NCBI RefSeq assembly: GCF_025602895.1
Contig: NW_026516268.1
Coordinates: forward strand, 124,001-188,000
Length of the DNA: 64,000 nucleotides
Direction: 5' to 3'
Source: Polychytrium aggregatum
Lineage: Eukaryota; Chytridiomycota; Chytridiomycetes; Polychytriales
Positions 34,401-46,423 of the stretch are shown here, piece after piece. A program made the translations under genes and the position numbers. A model generated the notes under the pieces. That model was given only the letters and a program-made list of their open reading frames with translations. It made no database searches and was not told the DNA's origin. Positions within the stretch are counted from its first letter, which is position 1; each line of letters opens with the position of its first letter.

Positions 34401-36539
34401 ATATCAGCAGAGAGCGTCGCGACGCATCTCCTTGGTCCATACTGACCTATGACCGATATCTGGTTGCTGTGGAGATCCAGGACGTCCAAGCCGTTGAGGT
34501 TTTCCAATCCCTCGATTCGACGGATGCGGTTCCTACCAAGCATGAGCACCCGCAGGTTTTGAAGATGCGACAGGCCTGATATGCGCTGCATGCAAACGAC
34601 GAGTGAGACTTGTGTCTCGTACCCACCAACCCCATTCTTCGCCGCCGTGATTGTCCTGATGGGCGATGCGGCCAGCGACGGCGCCCAAAAGTGATCCAAC
34701 TGCCGCAGAAGCTGCAATGGGACATGTTTGGAGCCGTCCCTGTGCTTTATCCTCGAGCTCAACCCACCTCGATGTGATTGTTGTAAAAGTCGAGAAAGAC
34801 AAGGTTTCTCAGATTGGTCAGATTCTCGATCTTTGATATGAAGTTGCTCTGGTAGTTGAGAAGCCTCAGCCGCTCTTCTCCGGAGAGCAAGAGACAGGAC
34901 TAAGGGGTGGGGGCGTTCGCCACAGCAACCACGCAATGGAATTAGAGTCATCGCGATTGTACAAGCTGGCATTCGGGTCTATGTAGAGCTTTGTGCCAAG
35001 TACGATGTTCACCAAGATGCCGATCAAGATATCGGCTGTGCTGGCAGCGATCGCCAGGATCGAGCGTGGAGTTGGGGGGGGGCTTCGGGAATCTAGTCCG
35101 GCTGTATCATTCAGTGGGGTCACCTACGTAGAGGTTCTTGCGGTTCAGATTGAGCCGTTCTGGGTTCAGATCCTTCTCTTCGTCGGTCCGGGCAACCTTG
35201 ATGGCACAGCAATGTTTACACGAGGAGTATCAGCGCCAGGGTCTCCAGAACGGTCCGGCACAATCGACCCACTCGGATTGCATTGCCTTTCGACACCGCA
35301 CCTCGGGGGTAGGCTTTGTGTTTGATTTGTTGGCAAGGTTTGCCATGCCCTCGGCAATGTCGTCGTTGAGCCTCTTCATCCAGGTGCTCACAGCAGGCGG
35401 CATGATCGAGCTCGCTGCGGATGCCAGCGGCCCGCTCAGAGCAGAGGAAGTGGAGGGTGCCATACTTCCACTGCCCTGTCCTGCCTGTTGGGCCTGCAGC
35501 AGAAGCTGTTGCTGTGATTGTCCGAGGCCGGCTATGCTCGAGGATCTGGGTGCATAGATCGGCGTCTTGTATGCAGAGATGGTCATGCACGCGGCCTTGG
35601 GGGTGCTGGATGCGGTTTGTAGGCTGTGACTGGGAGGTGCGGTACTTGCTGGTTGCGATGAAGCAGGCTGGGCTGTTGAGTGGTTCGAGGCCGAGACGGC
35701 GGATCCCTGCGAGCCTGGATGCTGTTGCGACTGCTGGGACTGGTGGGCGTGAGAACCGGTAAGGGCCTTGGCGACCAGAGCACCTTGGACCAGCGGCCCA
35801 CGGGCCTCATACTCCCTCTGCGTGACAAATGTCCCGCCATGCAGTCCTGGTTGCGCTGCCGGATCGGCACTCTTGGCGGCTGTTGGAGTTAGTGACTGGA
35901 CAGAGACGACATGGGGAAGTCATAATCACAGCCATCAGTCTCAGAGAAGGGGAGGCGTCAATGTCGCCAAGAACTAGCGTCTAGTCAGGAATTCTCAAGG
36001 CGCTCTGATCCACTTGGGCAAATACCTCAATGTGCAACGAGGGCGAAGACGACCACGCCATCTTGGTTTCTTCTGTCATTGTAGTAACGCACAAATGATA
36101 GTGAGTATCGCGGCATTGAACTGAGAGAGTGCCCGAGGGTTGGTGCGGCTGCATGCTTACGGGAGGACTTTTCGACGATCCGCTCGCGATTTGCGATCGT
36201 GTGGGTCTTGGATCGATAAAGCTTTTGCATCTGGGTTGATTTGCGGCAAGAATTTCCACAGGACCGAAAAGCAACCGGATGGAAATTATCAGGAAACAGC
36301 GGCGGAGGCACAGACTGCGTCGCCGAGAATAGGACGTTTGACGGCGTGGAGGCCGACATGGGATGTCTGTCTCGCTTGATGAGCAACAGAGTCCGAACCC
36401 GGTTCAATCGAGAGCGTACCAGCTTTTCGTTGCTCTGGGCCGTGTTGATGACGGCTGAAGTGCCGCTGTATGTGACAGTAACCTCGGCCAGCCGGCTGGG
36501 GAACAAAACACGTCGATCGCCGATTAAACGATCTGCCAT
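31498..36539 (-). CDS. LRRC49 orthologue, tubulin polyglutamylase complex subunit
   Basis: Fifteen exons (36539-36161, 36072-36026, 35895-35302, 35196-35128, 34899-34768, 34585-34447, 34285-34167, 34043-33926, 33787-33592, 33420-33196, 33064-32975, 32844-32673, 32487-32304, 32095-31871, 31703-31498) close in phase to 964 residues. The first three exons encode a disordered Gln/Ser/Pro-rich N-terminus. From exon 4 the order matches human LRRC49: NPERLNLNRKNLY, LLNYQSNFISKIENL, LLGRNRI-type repeats (LRVLMLGRNRIRRIEGLENL, LRVLNLEDN), a Lys/Arg/Glu helix, IVQVLPKLRRFPNLESL, YTLFRLSHLPLKRLCGVEVT, and the tail LVKESLDCNTKLQLFNELWP. LRRC49 localises the polyglutamylase to centrioles and cilia. Exons 3/4 and 10/11 have weak donors; exon 4 join avoids a TGA that otherwise lies in frame. 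Confidence 0.88.
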
Positions 36540-37153
36540 GGTGCATCTGCATCTGCATCATGCGGTCCCTCGGCGGATGCGACAGTCTCTCGCGACAGCA
36601 TTGAATCTAGCGAACCTGGACATCCCGCTGGTGGAGGAGGGTCGCGACGACGACGACGAGGATCTGAGGCGGCTTGCATTCGTCGTCGAGGAAGGTCGGC
36701 TCGAGGGACCGGTGCTGGTCTTCTTTGGCCGATTTGCCGAGTTTGCCGATGATGTCCGCAGCATGTCCAGGGGGTGGTGGGAAGGAAACGATATTGCAAC
36801 CCGATTACAGCGGCGTTGGAGCGGGTGGATGGGCACTGCAGCAAACTTAATTTGATTAGCGCGGCTTGCGTGGGTGGTGTGGGTTGTGTGGGTGGTGTGG
36901 GTGGTGTGGGTGGTGTGGGTTGTGTGGGTTGTGTGAATCAGACGGCTTTGATCAACAGCCGGCGAGCGGCGACCTGATTGGAATCATGTGTTGTGGGCGA
37001 GAGGGTATGTGGGGCCCTGATTCGCAAAGGTAATGCCAGTCACTACCAGAGAGATTCGGCTCTGGCGCCTGTCCATGCATCGCTCTGTTGGGCGGACGAG
37101 TGAAAGGGAACGCTCCAGCTATGATGTGACTGCGTCTTTACAGGCAATCCAAT
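36540..37153. repeat. LRRC49 upstream region with 9-bp TGTGGGTGG array
   Basis: Upstream of the LRRC49 start. A G/T-rich array of TGTGGGTGG-like units lies at 36868-36935. A Ser-rich open frame on the minus strand (36836-36558) could be an unrecognised leading exon, but it is not in frame with the LRRC49 start and I do not call it. Confidence 0.6.
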
Positions 37154-37435
37154 AAAAAACGGGACACCCGGGATTTTGACCATTCATCGAATATTTTGTT
37201 ACCCAATGTTATCGCGCGCTGGCCATGACCATTCGCCAGACGGTGTGGAATCGCGACGTCAATGCAGCGCGCAACATGATCACAGTGTGCAGGTCGATTG
37301 TGGAGACCGGAGAGCGACCGGCGGTCTTCACTCGGAGGCTGCCAAAGTGATATGTTTTATTTATTGTGGCTTTGCTTGACGCAAGCACAGCACATACTAC
37401 ATGTTCATGGAAACGGCTATATTGTCCCGTTTTTT
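37154..37435. mobile_element. Short element with 13-bp terminal inverted repeats
   Basis: AAAAAACGGGACA at 37154-37166 is matched exactly, as its reverse complement TGTCCCGTTTTTT, at 37423-37435. The 282-base unit between and including these ends holds the Fanzor C-terminal fragment. Sequence TA lies at or close to both outer edges (37153-37154; 37440-37441), so a TA target duplication as in Tc1/mariner elements is possible but not clean. Interpreted as an internally deleted, non-autonomous DNA transposon. Confidence 0.65.
37180..37350 (+). pseudogene. Fanzor (TnpB-like) nuclease, C-terminal fragment
   Basis: An open stretch of 56 codons ending in TGA at 37348-37350 contains QTVWNRDVNAARNMITVCRS. 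WNRDVNAARN is the C-terminal signature of the IS605 OrfB/TnpB and eukaryotic Fanzor families: its Asp is the third RuvC catalytic residue, following the zinc ribbon. Only one Cys (QCYRAL) remains where the ribbon cysteines should be, an in-frame TGA lies just upstream (37177), and the rest of RuvC and the N-terminus are absent. It is therefore a remnant. Fanzors are RNA-guided DNA endonucleases carried by transposons and are well known from chytrids such as Spizellomyces. Confidence 0.72.
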
Positions 37436-37502
37436 TCTGAATAAAGTGTATTGGTGGGTTGTGTCTTTATTGATGGGTTTCGTCGGCGCTGCTCTTTGCT
37501 GG

Positions 37503-39637
37503 CTACATGATCATGCACTTGGAGTCGCCCTGCGAGTCCTGTCTCTTTGGCCTTTGCTCTGGGTGAAGGCGGCCCTGGTTTGTCTGTTCCTGCTGGTTGC
37601 TGGCATAACCAGGGTACTGCTCATAATGCTGGTCGCCAGGTTGCATATGCATGGACGCTTGGATCTGCTGGTTGCGGAGCCTAATGGCTTCGGCTTGGAC
37701 ACGCTCTTCTTCTTGGAGCCGCAGAGCGAGTGCCAGGCTATTGGAGAGCAGGATGAAGCACAGCGAACGAGTATCAGCCAACTAGGACTATTTTAAACCG
37801 ACCGGTCCAGCGCAGTCCGAGTGCACAGAGCTGCGGAAGGAGGATGTTTGCATCGAGACGGCGACATACTCAGAATCATGGGTTGTCGTCGCCGGGCCAT
37901 GCTCCCAGTTTGACTCTCCGTAGTCGAACAAGCGCTCCTGGTCGATCGAGGACTGGCTGATCTCTTGGTACGGGCGGAATTGGTCGTCCAAAAAGATGGA
38001 GTCGCCATCGACACTTGCGAGCGATTCCCAGACGACGCCTTCGGTGCGCAAGAAGCCCTGGTCCGTGACGAGCGTGAAGAGCTGGGATCGATCGTCCTTG
38101 TAGAGAGTGTAAAAATGGTTGTTGCGGAACAACACCGAGATGGAATTTGACGGGAGTGTCTCCTGCAGCAGCCTCAGTCCGTGAGGGGTGAGCTGCGATG
38201 CGCTCATTTCGAGGAACTGTTGGCAGACGAAACCTGTTTGATTGATGATCGGGCACCGGAGTAAGAACTCGGAAGTGACGGTGCCGGCATGAAGCACAGA
38301 TGCGAGGAGGGTCTGGTGATACTCGGCAAGGAGCTATCAAGCTCCGCCATACGATCGTCATTCAAACACATTCACGGGCGCGGCTCGAATATGGCTATCC
38401 ATCGGCTTTCACAAACTCGAACACTCTGCTGACCTTTATGAGCAATCTCCTGGAGCTTGGGATCTTGGGCCAGCAGCGGGTTGGTGGAAGCAATATCGGC
38501 CTCGATGACTTTCTCGACAACCTTGTTGTAGCAGCCCAGCTCGCGAACAACAATGTCGTAAAAGGTGCTGTCGCTCGAAGAGATTGTCCAGCCATGGCAG
38601 AGCGACACACCAAAGATGTCAAATAGCAGCAACGCCGGAGTCAGCTCGAACGAATATGGCGAGTCGAACTTGACGTTGACGTCGAGGCCGCGCTGGAGCA
38701 AGGGGATGGTGTTCATGACATCCTGCAGGTTGTGGGAGAAGTTGGCCAGGTCCTCGGGTAGATTCGAGAGACGGAGGTTCTGCTCGTTCTGGAGGAATCG
38801 AGGAAGCCGCAGACATTAGCTCCCGGTTTGGCCAAGCACCGAGATCCGTTGAGCGAGCTCGCCAAGAGCAAGGTCGCCAAGAGCAAGCACAAGACCGGTA
38901 CTTACCGCCGCCATCCTTGTCAGCATATAGTCGCCAATGAGATCGACGAGGTGCTGGTAGGTGATTGACGGGAGGTCCGGGTGGATTTTGATGGCGCCCC
39001 GCAGCAAAAGCACATTTGCTATCGATGGCAGGACGCAAATACGCGATGCATAGACGGAAAGAATGGATCGGGAATGAGCGTTGCCATCCGTGGACACGGC
39101 AAAGAGTCGGCATAACCAAGGCGGGCACCAGCACAGGGAACATGAATGACAGTAATGATTTGCACGCAGAGTAAGATACCGACACAATGCCAACAAAGGA
39201 CAGGGGCCGTTTCGGTTCTGCGTGATGATTCGCAGCGGCTTGGGATTGCCGGTGAGGACGGAGAACCAGCGGATGGGCTTGAGATGGTACTCGGTCTCGG
39301 CCGAGTCGTCAGGGGGCTGCATGCCGGGCTCGGGTGCGGGCGGCTTGGGCAGCTCTTTGGCGTTCAGATTGCCCTCGAAGACAGGACCAGGCGGGGGTTG
39401 CGAGTGAGAGGGAGCAGGCTCGGGCGTACCCAGTGGGATAGTAGCTGAGTTGTTGGGCCGAGAGTGTGCAGCGTCGTCGATAGGGCCGGATTCGGCATTG
39501 TTGGCCAGCGGTTGTCCGGGATTGCCGGGTGAGGAGAGTGCAGCATCGTCGCAGAAGGGATGGCTTGGCGATGTGGGCGTGCGGGGCAGAGGAACGCTTG
39601 CAGCAAGGGCAGTCGAATCTTCGGGCAGAGCCTGCAT
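37503..39637 (-). CDS. MINDY-family deubiquitinase with MIU and CaaX box
   Basis: Five exons, 39637-39184, 39018-38906, 38788-38434, 38233-37870 and 37737-37503; 506 residues. After a Pro-rich N-terminus the catalytic domain starts at HLKPIRWF. Catalytic Cys146 sits in TQNRNGPCPLLAL, Gln/Asn lead-in as in MINDY-1, and His347 in RNNHFYTLYK. LDVNVKFDSPYSFELTP, DIFGVSLCHGW, CQQFLEMSASQLTPHGL and LVTDQGF..EGVVWESL all match FAM63/MINDY. The last junction creates DSDLALALRLQEEE, a MIU ubiquitin-binding helix, and the protein ends KCMIM, a CaaX box predicted to be farnesylated. MINDY enzymes trim long K48-linked chains from the distal end (family knowledge). Membrane attachment is inferred. The first exon donor is weak (GTCGGT) but gives perfect alignment. 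Confidence 0.9.
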
Positions 39638-40193
39638 GGCGACGGATTGATCAAGCCGAGCAGATGCAAGCGAAGCAGCGGGGGAGGGAAGGCAGCGCGG
39701 CGGGCGGCAAGAAAATGGAGCGGGGACATGAATCTTGGCGGTGCGCAGACAGAGTTTGGGTTGGATTTGGGCAGCCAAGGGCGGCCCCGGGCGGGCAGCG
39801 ATGATTGCGGTGGCGATGAATGCGATGGGATGGATGCGATGGCGATGGTGATTGCAGATTGAAGATCGGCAACATACTTTGCACATGAACAGACGGGGCA
39901 GAGTTCCGTCTGCATCAAACGTGCAGTTTGAGAAAGCCAGGGTTGAGCAACGCCATATACGATAAAGCTTGTTCGATAAAGGCGATCGCCCTCCGAATGA
40001 ACGCCATGGCCAGCACACGGTGTTTTTGGGGCAACTACATATTGGGATCTTTGGTCAATAGCCGGTTTATTATAACCCATTCGCATTATGGAGAGCAGCT
40101 GGCTGCGATACAACAGTGGTCGTTGGGGAGGCAACGAACCAGGGCCGACAGACAAGGGCTGTGGCGGTGTCTGCCGGGCGGGATGCTGGCTGG

Positions 40194-40288
40194 ACCCAGT
40201 CGAGCCAGTCGAGCCAGTCGAGCCAGTCGAGCCAGTCGAGCCAGTCGAGCCAGTCGAGCCAGTCGAGCCAGTCGAGCCAGTCGAGCCG
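40194..40288. repeat. 9-bp tandem array (GTCGAGCCA)~10
   Basis: About ten copies in the roughly 1-kb divergent region between the MINDY and ABCC genes. The array is open in several frames on both strands, which explains the long spurious frames crossing it. Confidence 0.95.
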
Positions 40289-40656
40289 GCCGGCTGGATC
40301 CGCCTCGGAAGAACGTGACCCGTCCACGGAAAAATGGCGGGGATTCTGCACCAGCGCGTGTCACCGTGTGTCACCGTGTGCAACAAACCCACGGCTGCTT
40401 GTCGCCTTGGGCAGCCAATGGGCGCTGGGACGCCGCTGCGCACGGTGCAGCCGCAGTGCGCAGCCACAGCCGCAGTGTGCGCAGCCGACCGGCGCACATT
40501 ATCGATCATTCCAAATTCCCATGGCCCGCCTTCCTTTTCGTGCCCTGTCTCGGCCGATTTCCCGCCCTGCTCGCTCTTCTTCTTCCAGCCACCGATCTGG
40601 CCTCATCTGCATTTCCCTCTCGACTCTGCCCTCCCGGCCCCAGCTCTGTGCCGACC

Positions 40657-43600
40657 ATGAGCTCAGACAAGCCTGATCAGCCACCCCTCCCGTTGGCGAA
40701 CCCGCCCAGCGACATCCCAGGCAACGCTGGCAAACCTCCTCGTCCTATCAAGGACAAGTTTGCCGGCCGGCCGCTGCCAAGCAACGAGCGTCCGCTGCCC
40801 GAGGATGTCGAGGGTTGGTTCTCCAAGGCGTTTTCGCTGTGGATGGACCCTCTCTTCTACCTCGGGTGGATGAGACCCATCCAGTTCTCTGACCTCTGGC
40901 ACGTCCCGCCCGAGATTCAGAGCGCGGCCATCGCCAGCGAATTGCAAGTCTGTTGGCTTCGCCAGCTATCGCCGCCTGAACCCGCACAGTCGGGCAAGGA
41001 TATCGGCCTTGAAGGCCACTCCCAGTCTCAATCTCTGTCCCAATTGCCCTCGAACACGTCCCTTCCGCTCATCGACGAGCCTGGCAAGGCAAAGGACCAG
41101 GAGCCGTCGCATGAGGCTCCTCCTGGCCCTTCTGCTCCTTCTGCTCCTCCCGCTCCCCCGGGCCACCTGCTCAGGGCTGCGCTATGGTCGTTTCTGTTCC
41201 GTCCTATGTTGCCGCTGGGCGCCCTCAAATTCTTTGGCGACCTGTGCTCGACGCTGTCGCCGCTGTTCATGCGCCTGCTCCTGGGCACCGTCGGTGGGTA
41301 TCAGGCCAGCAGCTCGTTCCAAACAAGCACGCTGCTGATCCTTGAAGGGTAAGTGCTGCCGCAAATGCCATGCTGCTCAACCGAGACACCGCCGCGACGA
41401 ATACCCAGCTGACTTGCTGTCCTCACGGTTGCTTAGGGTTGCCTACTCTGTCGGGCTCTTTGCTCTCCAGGTGAGTCGTCGTCGGGACCGGCCCCTGCTG
41501 TTTGGTTTTGCTGGCGGCCAACATGATACTTTCTTGTGGTCCTGCGGTCGGTGCTCATCGCGCTGGCGATCTCTGCTTTGATGTTGTCATCTAGTTCATG
41601 TCCGTGGTGCTCCTGAACAACTTTACCCTGCGGACAACCAAACTCGCTCGTATCGCCCGCTCGTCGCTGTCGGCTCTGATATACCGCAAGGTGCTCAAGC
41701 TGTCGACGCTGGCGAGACGAGAGTTTACGGGCGGCAAAGCCATCTCCATGACGGCCTCGGACTGCACCAGAATCGAGTCCTTTATCGGCTACGTTCACTA
41801 CGTGTGGGCAACCCCCCTGCAGATCGTCATCATCTGCGTCTTCCTGGTCCTTTCGCTAGGGTAAGCTCGCTGCTCAACCATCGTACCGGACATGCCTGTG
41901 CGCTGCAATTCGCCGAGCCACGGCGTTTCTGCAATTGTCATCCGGGCTCGTTGATACATGCGATAGCGTTATATCAACATGGCCTTGCTTGCTGACCCAT
42001 CGCACCATCGCCAGCCCCGCTGCGCTAGCAGGAGTGGGCGTCCTGGCCATTATGATCCCTGTGCAGACGATCCTGCGTCGAAGACTCGGGTTCCTGCGCC
42101 GAGCTGCCGCACCGATCGCGGACGAGCGAGTCAAGTTCATCCAGGAGATCCTCAACAGCATCAGGACAGTCAAGTTCTTTGCCTGGGAGCATCTGATTGT
42201 CGGCAAGATCAGGCTCATCCGCAATAGAGAAATCGCCCTCATTTGGAAGCGTGGGTGAGGGCTTGGTCTTGCTCGGCTCCTCGCCGGCCGCGCCGTCGGA
42301 TTCCCTCGTCCTGATCTCGTCTGTCGCTCATCCTAAAACTAATCTGACCCTCCAATCGATGCATACAGTGTCATCCAGTCCTTCAGCTCGGCCCTGGTGT
42401 CAGGCATCCCTGTTCTGGCCGCCACCCTCTCGATTTCTATCTATGCCGCCCTGACGCCGCTCACAGCCGCCAGTGCCAGCGTTGTCTTTGCCTCGTTGTC
42501 CTGGTTCGCAAGCTTGCGTTTCCCGCTCCTGCTGCTGCCGACGCTGCAGACCGTCTACTCGGACTTTGATGTCGGTGTCACTCGAATTCAGGAGCTCTTC
42601 CTTGCCACCGAGACGGACGAGTCCATACTCGAGAGCGCCAGCACGGACTCCAAAGCTGCCTTCGAAATCTCCAACGGCAGCTTTTGTTGGGAGATCCCCG
42701 AGCCTCGCGCTGCACCAGAGAAACCAAAGAAAGGCTTCTTTGGCCGCACTCAAGCCCAAGCTGCTGCCTCTCTTGCCAACCGACCCGCCCTGCAGCAAGC
42801 CTTGGATGTCTCGTTCAAGCTCGAGGACATCAACCTCAAGATCAAGCCCGGCACACTTGTCGCCATCGTCGGTGGAATCGGAGCCGGCAAGTCGTCCTTG
42901 ATCAGTGCTATCGTTGGCGAAATGAAGCAAACCAGCGGACAGATGGGATGGCATGGAACCCTGGGCTACTGCCCGCAGCAGCCATGGATCCAAAATGCCA
43001 CCCTGGAGGACAACATCACTTTTGGCAAGCCCTATGACGAGGCCAAGTTTGCACGCACCATCGACAGCTGCTGTCTGCAGCACGACATTAGCATTCTTCC
43101 GGATGGAGTTCACACCCAGATTGGAGAGCGTGGCATCAATCTATCCGGCGGCCAGAAACAACGGTAAGGACGGTGAATGCCCTGTCGCCCTGACTGCCGC
43201 CCATCCTGTTGCCTTGATCAACGGGCGCCTCGCTCCTGTTACTGACTCGCCTGCTTCTGGCGCCTGACCATAGCGTGAGCATTGCCCGATGCCTCTACTA
43301 CGACAGCGACATTGTCTTGTTGGACGATCCCCTCAGTGCAGTGGACGGTAGGTTTTGCATGTATCCTCTCCGAGGCCTGGCGTCAATACAGCAAGTTCGT
43401 TGGTTTCTCGTTGCCTTTCGCCAGACTCGTCCGCTTGCTACAGCCGCACCTTGAGTCTCACATCCCGTCGCTGCTCTCCTCAGCCCATGTCGGCAAGGAT
43501 ATTTTCGAAAAGTGCATCCTGGGCGAGCTCAAAGACAAGACCCGCATCCTGGTTACCCACCAGCTCCATGTGCTGCCCCAAGTTGACCACGTTGTTGTGA

Positions 43601-46212
43601 TGGCGCATGGCAGGATCATCGAGCAAGGCACGTACCCAGAGCTACTGCAGCTCGATGGCGAGCTCTCCCGAATCATGAAGATCTACGGCACTGGCAGCGA
43701 GACACATGCCTCGTCCGATGCCAGCAACGCAGCCACCCCTGCCGGGCCGGGCCGCCGAAAGGGCAAAGCCAAGGACTCCACCTCACCCGCCGCGGATACC
43801 ACACCAGCACTCAAGCGTCGAGGTCGCGATCTGTTCCGCGAGGAAGACCGGCCTACCGGGGGCGTCGACAAGAAGATCTGGCTGGCGTATACCAAGGTCG
43901 CCGGCGGCAAATCCATCTTTGTGGTTTTGCTTGCCTTGATGATCCTTGCACAGACCGCCAGGGTCGGCACCGACTACTGGCTCGTTCCCTGGAGCACCAA
44001 TCGCTTCCCATCCCTCGGGCTCGCCGGATACATTGGCATCTACTGGCTCCTGGGCTTCCTCCAGACCTTCTTTGTCTTCCTGATCTGCTTGTACTTTTCA
44101 TACAAGGGCATTAGCGTCTCCAGGACGATCCACCTGCTGGCCTTTGATAGGATTCTGCATGCGCCGTCGTCGTTTTTTGACACAACACCTGTCGGACGCA
44201 TCATCAATGTAAGTCGCCGTCGGTTGAGAACGTTGCCAATTGGCTGGGGTGGAGGAAGCGGTCAAGTGGCCAAGCAACCGAGCAGGGCATTGCTGCTGCA
44301 TTGATTACGTCCGCTTATCGCAGCAAGCCTCTCCGGCGTCTCGTTGGAGGTCACGGCCGATGGCTGGAACGGGTCGTTTACTTATCATCGTATCTTCGAC
44401 TTGCTGGCTTTGAACAGCGATTCTCCAGCGACCAAGATGCCATCGACAACTCGATCATCCAGAGCCTCCGGATGTCTTTCACCATGGGCTCGAACGCCGT
44501 GGGCATGTTCATCACCATCGTCATGGCTGCTCCCTGGTTCCTGGCAGCCCTTGGCCCGCTCATGGTGGTCTACTACTATATCCAGAATGTGTATCGCCGC
44601 ACCTCCCGTGAGCTGAAGCGTCTCGACTCCCTTGCACGATCGCCCATCTACGCCTATCTGGGAGAGTCGGCCCAGGGCACGACCACCATCCGAGCCTTTG
44701 GCCGCCAGAGCGAGTTTGTGAACCACTACGATGCACTCATCGACAAGAACAACTCACCCGGGTTCCTGACTCTGTCGGCGCAGCGATGGCTTGGCATCCG
44801 CCTGGATATGATCGGCGCCTTCCTCGTCTTCTTCGCCGCCATATTGGGACTGGCGTGTCTGGGCTTCATGCCAGTTGTGCTCTACGGACTGGCACTGTCA
44901 TATGCGCTCCAAGTCACAAGCGCCTTGAATCAGTGCGTGCGGCAGTTCTCCGATGTAAGTCCAGCACTCCGTCGCCTTTCCGGGGGCACTGTGTCTAATC
45001 TTGCGCGGTATCTTGACCAAGTGACATTTATGCGCCTGCGGATGCGGATGCTGCCTATGTTGCTGATGCTCGATCTCTGGGCGTCTTTGCTCGTCCCGAT
45101 CCTCCCTCTGGCTCGGTTTCTTTCTTGCTTCAGACGGAGATCTCCATGAATGCAGTCGAGCGTGTCTATCACTACGCATACGAAACTCCTGTCGAAGAGC
45201 CGGCCGGAACGGCGACCCAGATGCCGCCAGAGTCCTGGCCAAGCGAAGGCAAGATCGACATCACCAATCTAAAGCTTCGGTATCAACCGCACCTGCCCCT
45301 GGTCCTCAACGGAGTGTCGCTCTCGATCCATGGTCGTGAAAAAATCGGCATCGTGGGTCGTACCGGCAGCGGCAAGTCGTCCCTGATCAACTCGCTGTTC
45401 CGGATCACCCCATGTGAAGAGGGCTCGCGCATTCTCATCGATGGCGTGGACATTCACACCATTCCGCTGAGCAGCCTCCGCAGCGGTGTGACCATCATCC
45501 CTCAGGACCCTGTTCTCTTCAGCGGCACTATTCGTAGCAACCTCGACCCCTTTGATCAGTACGAGGACCACGAGCTCTGGGATGTCCTGGAAAAGTGCCA
45601 TCTCAAGGACAAAATCACCAGAATCCAGCAAGAGCTGGAGGACACCTCTGCAAAGGACCAGGGCCGAGCCGCCCAGCAGCCGGCCCTCTTTGGCCTCGAA
45701 ATCTATGTTCAAGAGCGAGGCGAAAATTGGTCTGTGGGACAGCGACAGCTGATGTGTCTTGCCCGAGCCATGCTGCGAAAGCCCCGGATCCTGGTCATGG
45801 ACGAAGGTGAGTCGGTCTGCTGATTTTCCTGCGATAGGCATGCGCATCATTTCTGACTCTCAATTCTGTCCACCCCCTCATCGTCTCCTCGATGCCATGG
45901 CCTCGGGGTACGGACGTCGCCGATCCAGCCACGGCCAATGTCGACTATGAGACCGACCAGATCATCCAGTCCTGTTTGCGCACCGAGTTCGCCAACTCCA
46001 CTCTGATCACGATCGCCCACAGGCTCAACACTGTGATAGACTACGACCGCGTCGTCGTGATGAAGGACGGCTTGCTCGTCGAGGTCGGCTCCCCGGCCGA
46101 ACTGCTTGACTCCGAGAACAAGCACTTTACTCTCTTCAAGGACATGGTGAAGGAGACCGGCGCCAGCCACTCAGAGTTTTTGGCCAAGCGTGCCCGTCCC
46201 ACCGAGAACTAA
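40657..46212 (+). CDS. MRP/ABCC-type ABC transporter
   Basis: Ten exons: 40657-41348, 41437-41470, 41595-41860, 42015-42254, 42369-43163, 43274-43347, 43484-44208, 44418-44954, 45134-45806, 45929-46212; 1439 residues. Order: cytosolic N-terminus with WFSKAFSLWMDPLFYLGW, TMD1, NBD1 (Walker A GGIGAGKSS near 579, LSGGQKQR near 670, IVLLDDPLSAVD), Lys/Arg-rich linker, TMD2 with GRIINRFSSDQDAID, NBD2 (GRTGSGKSS near 1196, NWSVGQRQL near 1320, ILVMDEATANVD). The short form lacks TMD0. The degenerate second signature and the conserved NBD2 Glu are normal for ABCC exporters such as yeast Yor1/MRP. It should export organic anions, conjugates or drugs at the plasma or vacuolar membrane; substrate unknown. 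NBD1 ends DP instead of DE in Walker B, the usual ABCC asymmetry. Confidence 0.94.
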
Positions 46213-46423
46213 AGCGCTGACTGATCTCAACGAGCAGACCTCATCAAGCACCGCGATCGCTGCCGTCATCGCCATCACCGAAGCCCCCAAGCTCGGCAAT
46301 CATTTTGCTACCCGGCCGCTGTAGCTTCTTTTATTTCTTTTTGTCATTCTTTGTCCTCTTGAAACGATCCAGGCTCTATGATTCAGGCCGGCGTGTGGTC
46401 CGGATATTCGGTCTGAATATATA

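Noticed and set aside
40070-40364. Repeat proteins encoded across the GTCGAGCCA array on both strands
   Set aside because: A 9-bp array with no stop in several frames yields artificial frames; no start context or domain.
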